Shown in pieces: positions 1 to 8,810 of a stretch of DNA of 41,022 nucleotides. The notes beneath the pieces were generated by a model. The model searched no databases and had not been told where the DNA came from. It was given only the letters and a program-made list of their open reading frames with translations. A program made the translations under genes and the position numbers. Each line of letters begins with the position of its first letter. Position 1 is the first letter of the stretch. This DNA is from Dongia deserti (GTDB lineage: Bacteria > Pseudomonadota > Alphaproteobacteria > Dongiales > Dongiaceae). The stretch is from positions 1 to 41,022 of the forward strand of contig NZ_QORW01000031.1 in assembly GCF_003574735.1 (NCBI RefSeq), given 5' to 3'.

Positions 1-10
1 ATGCCAATGC

Positions 11-24
11 GGATAAGCTTATCC
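11..24. repeat. 14-bp perfect palindrome
   Basis: The sequence GGATAAGCTTATCC is its own reverse complement. It lies at the left edge, about 160 bp beyond the end of pbpC, in a stretch (1-185) where I see no gene. It could be an operator for a gene outside the window or chance. Nothing else supports a function. Confidence 0.3.
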
Positions 25-149
25 ATGGACGGCTCCCTTCAATGAGATCTGCAACGACCTCATTCTGGCACATCGATGCCGCGCGGGGGCCGTCCACACC
101 ATCACGAGTTTGCCTGAAGCGACGCGGTCTCTCGCAACGAAGCTCGTAG

Positions 150-172
150 ATGGTCGGACCAAGTCCGACCAT
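150..172 (-). terminator. Stem-loop downstream of pbpC
   Basis: A perfect 10-bp stem (150-159 with 163-172) closes a 3-nt loop, 13 nt past the pbpC stop codon. There is no T-run after it on the minus strand, so it is at best a weak intrinsic terminator or an mRNA 3'-end stabiliser for the A2M-pbpC transcript. The rest of 1-185 holds no convincing gene. Confidence 0.4.
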
Positions 173-185
173 GACGGCTGTGCCG

Positions 186-2282
186 TCACTTGATCCACAC
201 CGCGCTGCTGGCGCTGTTGCCGTTGCGGTCGGTGACCGTCACGCGCACCTGGCCGCGGCCATCGGGGTGCCATTGCGCCTGGCGGCGGTAGGGCTGTGAC
301 TCGATCGGCAATCCGTTCACCAGCCAGCGCAATGGCAATGCGCCGCCATTGGCTTGCAGTGTCAGGGCCGGCAGAGGCTGTTCCCTCGGCGCCAGTTCGA
401 GCGTTGCGCCGTCGACGGGATAGGAAATCTGCACCGCTTTGGTCGATGCGATGGTGTTGGGCGCGGCGCCGGGGCGAACTCGGAACGTGCGCAGGTTGGC
501 CGGCAGGCTGGCATTGTCGGCGGCGATCACGTCGGCAGGCACTTTCTCGGGCAGCGCGGATGGCCCTTGTGGCAGCAGATCGAAGGCCTCGAACAGGATC
601 GGCGCTGCGTTGGCGCGGCCCATGCGCCCGGCCGAGAAGGTGCCGTCCGGCCGGCCTACCCAGACGCCGATCGTGTAGTCGCGCGTGTAGCCGACCGCCC
701 ACGCGTCGCGGAAGCCGAAGGATGTGCCGGTCTTGTAGGCGATCGGCTGCGCGTTGCGACGGTTGCCGGCAGCGAGGAAGCTTGGCGGCGGCGGTGTGTC
801 GAGCAGGATCTTCGTGATGTAGTACGCCGACTTCGGCGACATCAGAGGTTCGAGCGCCGGTGCGTCGCTGGGCGACTCGTCGACGCTCAGCGGCAGCGCG
901 CTGCCCCGGTCTGCCACGTCGGCATAGAGCGTCACCAGCCCTTCCAGGCTGATCCCGACGCCACCGAGCGCGACCGGCAGGCCGGGCACCTTCGCCTCGC
1001 TCGGGAAAGCCAAGGGCACGCCGGATTCCGATAAGCGCAGAACGAAGCGCAGCGGCCCGACGCGGTCGAGCAATGCGACAGCCGGGATGTTGAGCGACGC
1101 CTGCAAGGCCTCGCGCGCGCTGATCTGGCCGCGGAAATGACCGTCGAAGTTCTTCGGTGCATAATCGCCGAAGCGCAAGGCCACATCCGGCATCATCGTC
1201 TCGGGATGGGCGGCCAGCTCATCGAACGCCATGGCATAGATGAAGGGCTTGAGCGCGGAGCCCGGCGAGCGGATCGCCGTCACCATATCGTTCTGGCCGA
1301 AGCGGCGGTTGGCGAAGAAGTCACTCGAGCCGATATAGGCGCGCACCTTGCGCCCTTCGTTCTCCACCGCCAGCACTGCAATGGTCGCGTTCGGCTCGAG
1401 GTGCGCTTGATAGCGCCGGACGACCTCCAGCAAGGCACGCTGCAGATCGTCGTCGATCGTCGTCTCGATCACGCGTGCCGTCGGCTGTTGGCGCGTTAGG
1501 CGATCCGCGAGGTGCGGCGCGCTCAGAGGGAACGTCTTGCGCGCTTGCGGCACGGGGTCAGCCAGCGCCGCAGCAAGCGCACGCTCATCCACCAAGCCAC
1601 GCGCGCCCATCAAATGTAGGACCTTGTCGCGTGCCTTCTTGGCAGCATGCGGGAAGCGATCCGGGCGCACAGTCTCCGGCGCCTGCGGTAGGGCCACAAG
1701 CAACGCTGCCTCCGCATCACTGAGGCGAGTCGGCTCTTTGCCGAAATAGGCTAGGCTCGCGGCGCGCACGCCTTCCAGATTGCCACCATAGGGCGCGAAG
1801 GTGAGATAGGCGGCGAGGATATCGTCCTTGCTCATCCGCGCTTCGATCTGTAGCGCGCGGCCCATTTCCGCCAGTTTGGCGCCGAGGGTACGCGGGCTCG
1901 GCTCCATCAGGCGCGCGAGCTGCATGGTCAGCGTAGAGGCACCGGACACGACGCGGCGGTGGCTGAGGGCCTGCCAGGCCGCACGGCCCACCGCCAGCGC
2001 ATCGACTCCTGGGTGCGAGCGGAAGCGTTGATCTTCATAGACCAGCAGGAACCGGAGGAATTTCGGATCGACCTCGCTCAACTCCGCAGGCAGTCGCCAC
2101 GCGCCCTCGGCCGTCGTGTAGGCGCGCAGCACGCGGCCGTCGCGATCCAGCACGACGGTCGAGATCGAATCCAGGCGCTCGAGCGGCGGCGGCAGCATGC
2201 GATCGGCGATGAGCGCCGCCCCGGCTATTGCCGCGAGGGCAAGGCCGAGGGCGATCACCGTCGATCGCAAGCGCAGCTTCAT
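186..2282 (-). CDS. pbpC: Penicillin-binding protein 1C (peptidoglycan glycosyltransferase/transpeptidase)
   Basis: This is a bifunctional class A PBP of 698 residues, the usual length for PBP1C. An N-terminal membrane anchor (about 7-26) is followed by a GT51 transglycosylase domain with the catalytic Glu in EDQRF (E83) and the GASTLTMQ motif (114-121). The transpeptidase domain has SALK (S342, K345), SLN (S396-N398) and KTGTS (K517-G519), so all three penicillin-binding motifs are intact. The last ~90 residues fit the PBP1C-specific C-terminal domain (BiPBP_C). The ATG start lies 3 bp after the A2M stop, with a GGAG ribosome site inside the end of that gene, so the two are co-translated. 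The pbpC-A2M pairing is common in proteobacteria and suggests coupled cell-wall repair and protease defence. Confidence 0.93.
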   Translation of the reverse strand: MKLRLRSTVIALGLALAAIAGAALIADRMLPPPLERLDSISTVVLDRDGRVLRAYTTAEGAWRLPAELSEVDPKFLRFLLVYEDQRFRSHPGVDALAVGRAAWQALSHRRVVSGASTLTMQLARLMEPSPRTLGAKLAEMGRALQIEARMSKDDILAAYLTFAPYGGNLEGVRAASLAYFGKEPTRLSDAEAALLVALPQAPETVRPDRFPHAAKKARDKVLHLMGARGLVDERALAAALADPVPQARKTFPLSAPHLADRLTRQQPTARVIETTIDDDLQRALLEVVRRYQAHLEPNATIAVLAVENEGRKVRAYIGSSDFFANRRFGQNDMVTAIRSPGSALKPFIYAMAFDELAAHPETMMPDVALRFGDYAPKNFDGHFRGQISAREALQASLNIPAVALLDRVGPLRFVLRLSESGVPLAFPSEAKVPGLPVALGGVGISLEGLVTLYADVADRGSALPLSVDESPSDAPALEPLMSPKSAYYITKILLDTPPPPSFLAAGNRRNAQPIAYKTGTSFGFRDAWAVGYTRDYTIGVWVGRPDGTFSAGRMGRANAAPILFEAFDLLPQGPSALPEKVPADVIAADNASLPANLRTFRVRPGAAPNTIASTKAVQISYPVDGATLELAPREQPLPALTLQANGGALPLRWLVNGLPIESQPYRRQAQWHPDGRGQVRVTVTDRNGNSASSAVWIK

Positions 2283-2285
2283 CGG

Positions 2286-5200
2286 CTACTCCGCCATGCC
2301 GATCTGCGTCCGGGCGGTGCTGCCGCGGCCGCGATAGTTGGGCTTGTACATGTCCTCGATGGTCGGCGCCGGCACCTTGTAGTCGCCGGGCGTGACCGCG
2401 CGTACCAGGTAGGCGAAGGTGAAATCGCGGTTCTGGCCGCCGCTGCCCTCGTCATAGACATCGAAGGCCGCGACGAAGCGGTCATCGCGATATTCGAGAT
2501 AGAGCGCCTGGCTCAGCTCCGGCAGCCAGGAATAATCCCCAGTCTGCCGCGCGCTGGCGAGGCTCGCGATCTCCGCTTCGAAGCCGGCCGGCAGCAGATC
2601 CGTGATCAAGGCCTGATGATCGAGTCCGCTGGTCGCGCGGCCCTTGAGGACGACGACCAGGAGATCGTTCTGCTTCACTTGGCTGAGCTCGGCCTCCGTG
2701 CCATCCGGTGTGTAGAAGGTGCGCGTGATAGCGAAGCCTTCGTCCGCCGGCGGCAGATCCGCGCGCGGCACGCCGGTCACCGACGCCTTGGCATAGACCG
2801 GCACGCTACCGCTGTTGGTGTAGGTCTTCGCGGTGGGCAGTGACATGGCGGCCGGCATGTAGAAGGTCTTGTCCTGCACCACGCTGACACCGTCGGAGAC
2901 GTCGAGCTTGAGGCCTGTCGCCTGCCCCGCCGTCGCCTTGGCAGCCAACAGGACCCACACCTGCTCCTGCGTGCTGAGCCAGCGGTTCTGGCCCTGCATG
3001 TCGGCAACCCGGCCGATGAGTGGCGTCGGATCGAGTCCGGACTGCTTGCTTTCGGCAATCAGGAAGGCGACCGCTGCCATGTCGCGCAGCCTGGAGCCGT
3101 AGTCCCACCAGCCATAGCCGCGTCGCTCGGCCGCCTTTGTTGCGGCATCGAACAACTCGGTCGCGCGCTGCTGCTCGCCATTCATCGCCAGGGCGGCGGC
3201 GAGATGCGCGAGCGCCAGAGCCGGCGCAGAGCGCTGCGATAGCTGATCGGCGGCGTAGCGCAGATCAGCCAGCTTCGCCTGTCCCGCGCGCGCCAGCACG
3301 TAGTGTGCATAGGCCTGCGCCGACGGCCCGCGGCCATAGCGGTCATCGTCGCTGCTGACGCCGCTATAGCCAGTCGAGAGCTTGCGCAGGCCGTCCATGC
3401 CCTGCTCGATCGCGGATGGCGGGATGGCAAATCCCTTCTCCTTCGCGCGCATCAGGAAATCCATGGTGAATGCGGACAGCCAGGGTTCTGCCGGATCGAA
3501 CGCCGTCCACAGGCCGAACATGCCGTCGAAGCGCTGCCGGTTGAGCGTGCTGCGGATCGCCTTCTCAAGCTGCGCCTTGTCGATCTGCTTGTAGCGATCC
3601 TCCAGCGCCCACAAATCGGCCACATCGCCCGCCAACAGCAGCGGATAGGCTCTGGAGATGGTCTGCTCCAGGCAGCCATAGGGATAGTGCTCGAGATTGG
3701 CGAGGATGGTCTGTACGTCAAGGTTTGGCGTCGTGCTGAAACTCGCACGCAGGCTTGCGCCCTCGAGGAACGGATCGAGCGCCGCCTGGTTCAGCGTCAT
3801 CGACTCACCCGGCAAGAGCCGCATGGTGAGCGTCTCGGTCACCGGTGTGTTCGCAGGCCGCACCGGGATCGCGACGCTGCGGTCGAGCACATAGTCGCCC
3901 GGCCCTTTCAGGCTGAGCGTGATCTCGCCACTGCCGACCCGCTGCCCCAGCAGCGCGAGGCGCAGGTGTGTGGTTGCACCCTGCGCCAGCTCGACCTCGG
4001 CGCTGGCGTTCTCGCCCAGCTGCACATCGCCGCTGGAGCTGAACGCGACCTCGTAGCGACCCGCGGCGCCGTCGAGATTCTGCAGGGTGAGCGACAGGTT
4101 GCTCTTGTCGCCTGGCGCCAGGAAGCGCGGTGCGGAGATCTCGGCGATCACCGGATCGCGCACCACCAATCCCGCTTCCGCCCAGCCGACATTCTGCGCG
4201 TCATACGCAACTGCCATCAGGCGCAGGCGACCGTTATAGTCCGGGATGTCGAACGCGACGATCGCCTTGCCGTCCTGGCCGACTTCAACCAGGCCGGAAT
4301 ACAGCGCCACCAGTTCGATCTTCTTGGGCGCGCCGCGCTGGGAGAATTCGCTGTCGCCGCCTTCGCGGATCTGGCCGCGCCGCCCGGCCTTGCCGTCGAT
4401 GAGCTGCCCGTACAGATCCCGCAGTTCGACCTGCAGCCGCTTCTTGCCGAAGAAGTGCTCGACCGGATCGGGCGTTTCGAAATCGGTGAGTGTGAGGATG
4501 CCCTCATCCACCGCCGCTACGGTGAGGTAAGCGGCCGCGCCCGTGAAGTTCGACAGCGTAATTGGAATCTCGACCTTCTGGCGCGGCAACACTTTGTCAG
4601 GCACTTGCATTGCAACCTGGATGGTGCGCGGCGCGGAATCCACCGCCAGCCAGGCAACGCCGACCGCGCGGCCGGGCCCACGCTCCTGCTCCCGGCCTGG
4701 CCGGAAGGCGCTGGCCAGCACATAAGCACCTGCGCCCCACTGCGGATCGACTTCGATCTCGATCACCTTGCCTTCGGCGGGCAGCGAGACGACGCGCGTG
4801 CTCAGCACACGGTCGGTCGCGACGGTGATCAGCGCTTCACCGGCGAACGGCGCGCGCAATTGGATCTGCGCCGTCTCTCCCGCCAGGTATTTCTCCTTGT
4901 CGCTGACCACTTGCAGGCGGTCGGGCGATTCGCCGCTGCCCGGCTTTGCCGACCAGCCGGCGTGAAAGCGCATGGAGCTGGCGACGCCGGTGGCAGGGTC
5001 GTAGACCTCCAGCCGGAAATTGCCCCACTGCACCTGCTTCTCGAGCTTAGCCGGGCCGTTGGCGGTGGCGGCGATGGTGCCGACTTCGGCCGGGCCGTCG
5101 TTGATGGAGACGTGGTAGTCCCATGCGCCGCCGGCATAGAACCAGTTGTAGCGCCATTCCTCGCGCACCAGCCTGTACTGCAGTTCCGGGATCGCCTTCT

Positions 5201-7490
5201 CCTTGCCTTCAGCGTCGAGTGCGATGATCTCGAACTGCGCGCTGCTGTTTTCACTCACCTGTCCCTCGGGGAACAGCGGCTTGATGCCGAGATAGAGCGG
5301 CTTCTCCCGGACGGGCAGATCGACGCTCTCGATCACCGGGCGCCCACCAAACTCATAGACCTCGACGCGCAAGGTCGCCTTCAACGGCGCTTGCACATCC
5401 GGCACCTCTTCCAGAGCGACCGGCAGCGCAAACGCACCGTTCCCGCCCGTTCGCACGTCGGCAAATGCGACGCGCATCGGATCGGTTTGTTCCTCCTCCA
5501 ATCCGAATCGGTAGCCTTCCCATTGCGGGAATGGATTGGCGTCAGGCCGCACCACGAGGTCGGACTTGACTTTGAGGTCCGCAGCCGGAGCGCCATAGAG
5601 GAACTTGGCATCACCGGTGACAGTCAACGATTCGCCCGGAACGATCTTGGCCGCGGACGCCGTCAGCTTGGTCCCGATGCGCGCGGGCACAACCTCTTCG
5701 ACCAGGAAGCTTTGCGACGCGATCGCCGGCGCGTGGGGATCGATAAAGGCCTCGACCGTCCACTGGCCGGTGCGCGCCGCTTCGGAAATCGCGATGTCCT
5801 GCTGGAACCCGCCCACCTCGTCCTTCAGGTTCTCGAAACGTTGCGCCTCCACGCCATCCGGCCGCACCAGCCGCAAGGTGATCGGCAGATCGGCTACGCT
5901 CTTGCCGGTCCAGTCGCGCAGCAGTGCACCGAGATGAACGGTCTCACCCGGCCGGTAGACGCCGCGGTCGGTATAGAGGAACAGGTCCAGGTTGGCCGGC
6001 GCCACACGCCCGCCCACGCCGCGGTCGCTGAGGTCATAGGCCGCGCGAGTCAAATCGAGGAAGCTGAAATCGCCGTCCCTGCGGAAGGCCGTGACCGCCG
6101 TCGCGGTGCGGCCACCGGCGCCTTCGATCAGGCCGCGATCGAAATGTGCCCTGCCGTCGCGGTCCGTGGCGGTCTCGCTCAGCACTTCGTTGTTGCGGGC
6201 GAGCAGTTGCACCCGGACGCGGTTCAATGGCTCTGCCGTCTCAAGCGAACGCACGAAGACATTGAGCCCGTCCTCGCCCGAGAGGGTGGTGAGGCCGATA
6301 TCGGAAACGACGATCCACTGCGTCGCGTACTGGTCCCAGTAATATTGCGCTTGCTCTTCGGTTTCGTCGGGCTGTGCCGCCCGGGCCATCAGCAAATACA
6401 CACCGGGCTTGATCTCCGGCACCATCTCGATGACCGGCACAGAAGTCAGAACGCGAACGTTGCGCGCGCCCTCGATGGGCATCGAGCCTTGCCAGATCTG
6501 CTCGCCCGATTCATTCGCGACGCGCTGGCGGTCCCAGTCATAGAGATTGCTCAGGAAATTGCCGCGGTTGATCTCGTTGACGAGATTGCGGTCGTTGATG
6601 CGCAGCAATTTCAGCTTGGTGAAGCCGACATTCACGCTGGTCAGCGGCACGCCGGTCGATCCGACCTTGGGCAGCACATAGGCCTGCTTCTGGAAGCCGA
6701 CGCTGGGCTCGCGATCGCCGATCGCGACGTCGATCGCTTCGTCCTTTTCCAGAGCGCCGATTTCACCCGGCATTCCGCTTTTCAGCGTCACCTGGTAGGA
6801 GCTGCCGTAGCTCAATCCGTCCAGGCAGAGCTGGCGGCCGAGTGCGCGATAGGCGACTTGAGTCTCGGGCTCGACGCGCACGTAGTCGTCATACGCCAGC
6901 TGCCGCGTGCCCAGGACCCGCCGATCGAACTTCAGGCATACTTGCGGCCGGTCGCCGTCGGTCGAGGTTTCCGTCATCTCATAATGGAACGGGATCGAAC
7001 GGCTCAGGCGCTGATAGGCAGCGCGGGCGTCCGGATTCTGTGTCAACTGGACCGCCTCGTCATAGGCCTCCAGCGCTTCGCTGCCGCGATTGATACCCTC
7101 GAGCGTCCGGCCAAGCGCCAGGTAAGCCGCCGACTTCTGCTGCGAATCGAAGGCTGCCTCGGTGGCGATAAAGGCGGCATAAGCCGCCTCGAGCCCCTTG
7201 CTCAGCTTGGTCTTGATCTCAATCAAGCTCATCCAGAGCTGATAATCCTCGTAGCCGGCCGGAATCATGCTTTCGGCCAGCTTCTCCGCCGCTGCCTGAT
7301 CCGGCCCCGCCGCAAGCTCCTGCAGCTCTGCGTGAGCTTCAGCTGCGTCCAGGTCGGTCGCCGGCACGTTGTAGAGCCCGTTGCGGTACTCGTACGCCGC
7401 GGAGGCGAGCGAGCGCAGATCGGCGCTTGCCAACGGGATGGCGATGAAGACAAGCAGGAGACAGGCCAAGCGTCGCATGACGGCGGTCAT
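2286..7490 (-). CDS. Bacterial alpha-2-macroglobulin (YfhM-like), thioester-containing
   Basis: This is a large periplasmic protease-trap protein, 1734 residues from the chosen start. The open frame extends 30 codons further upstream, but ATG at 7490 has a GGAG about 10 nt upstream and starts directly on a signal peptide (charged MTAVMRR, hydrophobic LACLLLVFIAIPL, cleavage after ASA). No typical lipobox is seen, unlike the lipoprotein form in E. coli. The middle is built of repeated beta-rich macroglobulin modules. GCLEQ, with C1273, is the internal thioester that covalently captures attacking proteases, and it is followed by an alpha-helical thioester-domain region. The gene is first in a two-gene unit with pbpC 3 bp downstream. 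Assignment is firm; the trapped protease is unknown. Confidence 0.93.
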   Translation of the reverse strand: MTAVMRRLACLLLVFIAIPLASADLRSLASAAYEYRNGLYNVPATDLDAAEAHAELQELAAGPDQAAAEKLAESMIPAGYEDYQLWMSLIEIKTKLSKGLEAAYAAFIATEAAFDSQQKSAAYLALGRTLEGINRGSEALEAYDEAVQLTQNPDARAAYQRLSRSIPFHYEMTETSTDGDRPQVCLKFDRRVLGTRQLAYDDYVRVEPETQVAYRALGRQLCLDGLSYGSSYQVTLKSGMPGEIGALEKDEAIDVAIGDREPSVGFQKQAYVLPKVGSTGVPLTSVNVGFTKLKLLRINDRNLVNEINRGNFLSNLYDWDRQRVANESGEQIWQGSMPIEGARNVRVLTSVPVIEMVPEIKPGVYLLMARAAQPDETEEQAQYYWDQYATQWIVVSDIGLTTLSGEDGLNVFVRSLETAEPLNRVRVQLLARNNEVLSETATDRDGRAHFDRGLIEGAGGRTATAVTAFRRDGDFSFLDLTRAAYDLSDRGVGGRVAPANLDLFLYTDRGVYRPGETVHLGALLRDWTGKSVADLPITLRLVRPDGVEAQRFENLKDEVGGFQQDIAISEAARTGQWTVEAFIDPHAPAIASQSFLVEEVVPARIGTKLTASAAKIVPGESLTVTGDAKFLYGAPAADLKVKSDLVVRPDANPFPQWEGYRFGLEEEQTDPMRVAFADVRTGGNGAFALPVALEEVPDVQAPLKATLRVEVYEFGGRPVIESVDLPVREKPLYLGIKPLFPEGQVSENSSAQFEIIALDAEGKEKAIPELQYRLVREEWRYNWFYAGGAWDYHVSINDGPAEVGTIAATANGPAKLEKQVQWGNFRLEVYDPATGVASSMRFHAGWSAKPGSGESPDRLQVVSDKEKYLAGETAQIQLRAPFAGEALITVATDRVLSTRVVSLPAEGKVIEIEVDPQWGAGAYVLASAFRPGREQERGPGRAVGVAWLAVDSAPRTIQVAMQVPDKVLPRQKVEIPITLSNFTGAAAYLTVAAVDEGILTLTDFETPDPVEHFFGKKRLQVELRDLYGQLIDGKAGRRGQIREGGDSEFSQRGAPKKIELVALYSGLVEVGQDGKAIVAFDIPDYNGRLRLMAVAYDAQNVGWAEAGLVVRDPVIAEISAPRFLAPGDKSNLSLTLQNLDGAAGRYEVAFSSSGDVQLGENASAEVELAQGATTHLRLALLGQRVGSGEITLSLKGPGDYVLDRSVAIPVRPANTPVTETLTMRLLPGESMTLNQAALDPFLEGASLRASFSTTPNLDVQTILANLEHYPYGCLEQTISRAYPLLLAGDVADLWALEDRYKQIDKAQLEKAIRSTLNRQRFDGMFGLWTAFDPAEPWLSAFTMDFLMRAKEKGFAIPPSAIEQGMDGLRKLSTGYSGVSSDDDRYGRGPSAQAYAHYVLARAGQAKLADLRYAADQLSQRSAPALALAHLAAALAMNGEQQRATELFDAATKAAERRGYGWWDYGSRLRDMAAVAFLIAESKQSGLDPTPLIGRVADMQGQNRWLSTQEQVWVLLAAKATAGQATGLKLDVSDGVSVVQDKTFYMPAAMSLPTAKTYTNSGSVPVYAKASVTGVPRADLPPADEGFAITRTFYTPDGTEAELSQVKQNDLLVVVLKGRATSGLDHQALITDLLPAGFEAEIASLASARQTGDYSWLPELSQALYLEYRDDRFVAAFDVYDEGSGGQNRDFTFAYLVRAVTPGDYKVPAPTIEDMYKPNYRGRGSTARTQIGMAE

Positions 7491-7532
7491 GGCAGGGTTA
7501 CTCCGAGGAGTTGCAAAGATTTTCACGGTGGG

Positions 7533-7561
7533 ACTAGACCAGAAGGCGCGGCCGTTCTCAA
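7533..7561 (-). promoter_or_regulatory. Candidate sigma70-type promoter for A2M-pbpC
   Basis: On the minus strand, TTGAGA (7561-7556) is separated by exactly 17 nt from TCTAGT (7538-7533). The -35 matches 5 of 6 consensus bases and the -10 matches 4 of 6. It would give a leader of about 35 nt before the ATG at 7490. Prediction from sequence alone. Confidence 0.4.
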
Positions 7562-7658
7562 TGCTCCAGCCGCATCCCATTACATTCGCTTTGACTTTGT
7601 CGTTTTTTGGGCCAAAAGGAGCAGGCAGCCTTAGACCACACAGATTCCCTGCCCGTCA

Positions 7659-8810
7659 GTGACAGCCATCACGCATCCATCGACCGAACCCGCGCCGCGC
7701 CTCTGGCTGCTGTTCGGGGATCGCCGGGGCGACAATGCGCAAGTGCAGGCGCTGGCGGAGATGCTGGGCTGGCCCTACGAAATCAAGCAGCTTCGATGGC
7801 AGTCCGATTACACTGTCGATCCGGCCGAGGCCGGCATTTCCCTGGCCGGCCTTGATGTTGGCGCCAGCGATCCGTTGACGGCCCCTTGGCCGGACATGGT
7901 GATCGGAATCGGCTTCCGGTCCGCGCCGATCTCGCGCTGGATCGCGCAGCAGGGCGGCCGGATCATCAACATCCGCCTTGGCCGCCCGCGCACCGAGCTC
8001 AAGCCCTACGACCTGGTCATCACCACCCCGCAATATGGATTGCCGCCCGCGCCGAATGTGCGCGAACTGCCGCTGCCGCTGGTCAAGGCAAACGAGGCGG
8101 AGGTCGACAAGGCGGTGGCACGCTGGCAGCCGGCATTCGAGCAGCTGCCCAAGCCCTGGATCGCTGTCATGCTCGGCGGCCCCACGCAACACATGGCCTT
8201 CGACGAAGTGGTCGCCCGTAGCCTCGCACGCGATCTGCAGGTGCTTGCGCAGAGAACCGGCGGATCCTTGCTCATCACCACCAGCCCGCGATCGCCAGCC
8301 GGGCTGAAGGCGATCTTCGGAACGCTCGCCGTGCCGCATTTGTTTTCCGAGTTCCACGCGGGCGGAGAGAATCCTTACCTGGCCCTGCTCGCCCTCGGTG
8401 ATGCCGCGATCGTCACCAGTGACAGCGCGTCGATGGTTGCGGATGCCGCGGCTTTCGAGCGGCCGATCCTGATCTATGAGCTGCCGTGGCTCGGTCGTTC
8501 GAAAAAGCCGGGCTTGATCGCCGCCATCAAGCGCCATGTGCGCGAGCGGCGTGAGCGGCGTGGCATGGGAGGCCGTCCCGCCGATCCGCTCGACCGCTTC
8601 TACGATATGCTGACTCGCATGGGCCGCGCCCGCCCACGGCGCAATGTGCTCGGACTCAACCAGAAGCTCTATCAATCCGGCATCGCGCGTCCGTTCGACC
8701 CCCAGACCGCGGATATCAGCTGGCGCCCTGCCGCGGTCGCGCGCCAAATCCAGGATCAGCTGGTGGCGGAGATCAAGACGCTGTGGCGGGAGCGGCAGTC
8801 GTCTCGGTAG
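7659..8810 (+). CDS. Mitochondrial-fission ELM1 family protein (DUF1022), GT-B-like
   Basis: This 383-residue soluble protein belongs to the family of plant ELM1 that is widespread in alphaproteobacteria. The N-terminus WLLFGDRRGDNAQVQALAE is the typical opening of the family. The C-terminal half has the nucleotide-sugar-binding look of GT-B proteins (VTSDSASMVADAAAFERPI at about 250-268). The bacterial function is not established; an envelope glycosyltransferase is possible by fold. The start is GTG at 7659 with no clear ribosome site, and the next in-frame ATG would remove the conserved N-terminus. It is divergent from A2M across a 168-bp gap, and its 3' end overlaps the converging antiporter gene by 38 bp. 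Confidence 0.8.
   Translation: MTAITHPSTEPAPRLWLLFGDRRGDNAQVQALAEMLGWPYEIKQLRWQSDYTVDPAEAGISLAGLDVGASDPLTAPWPDMVIGIGFRSAPISRWIAQQGGRIINIRLGRPRTELKPYDLVITTPQYGLPPAPNVRELPLPLVKANEAEVDKAVARWQPAFEQLPKPWIAVMLGGPTQHMAFDEVVARSLARDLQVLAQRTGGSLLITTSPRSPAGLKAIFGTLAVPHLFSEFHAGGENPYLALLALGDAAIVTSDSASMVADAAAFERPILIYELPWLGRSKKPGLIAAIKRHVRERRERRGMGGRPADPLDRFYDMLTRMGRARPRRNVLGLNQKLYQSGIARPFDPQTADISWRPAAVARQIQDQLVAEIKTLWRERQSSR

Noticed and set aside
7591-7619. Possible promoter TTGACT for the ELM1-family gene
   Set aside because: The -35-like box is good but no acceptable -10 box lies 16-18 nt downstream.
3303-7634. A 1443-codon open frame on the plus strand, antisense to the alpha-2-macroglobulin gene
   Set aside because: Its translation is Arg/His/Ala-rich without domains, which is the usual result of GC-rich codon bias opposite a real gene. 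The minus-strand gene has a signal peptide, thioester motif and family match.
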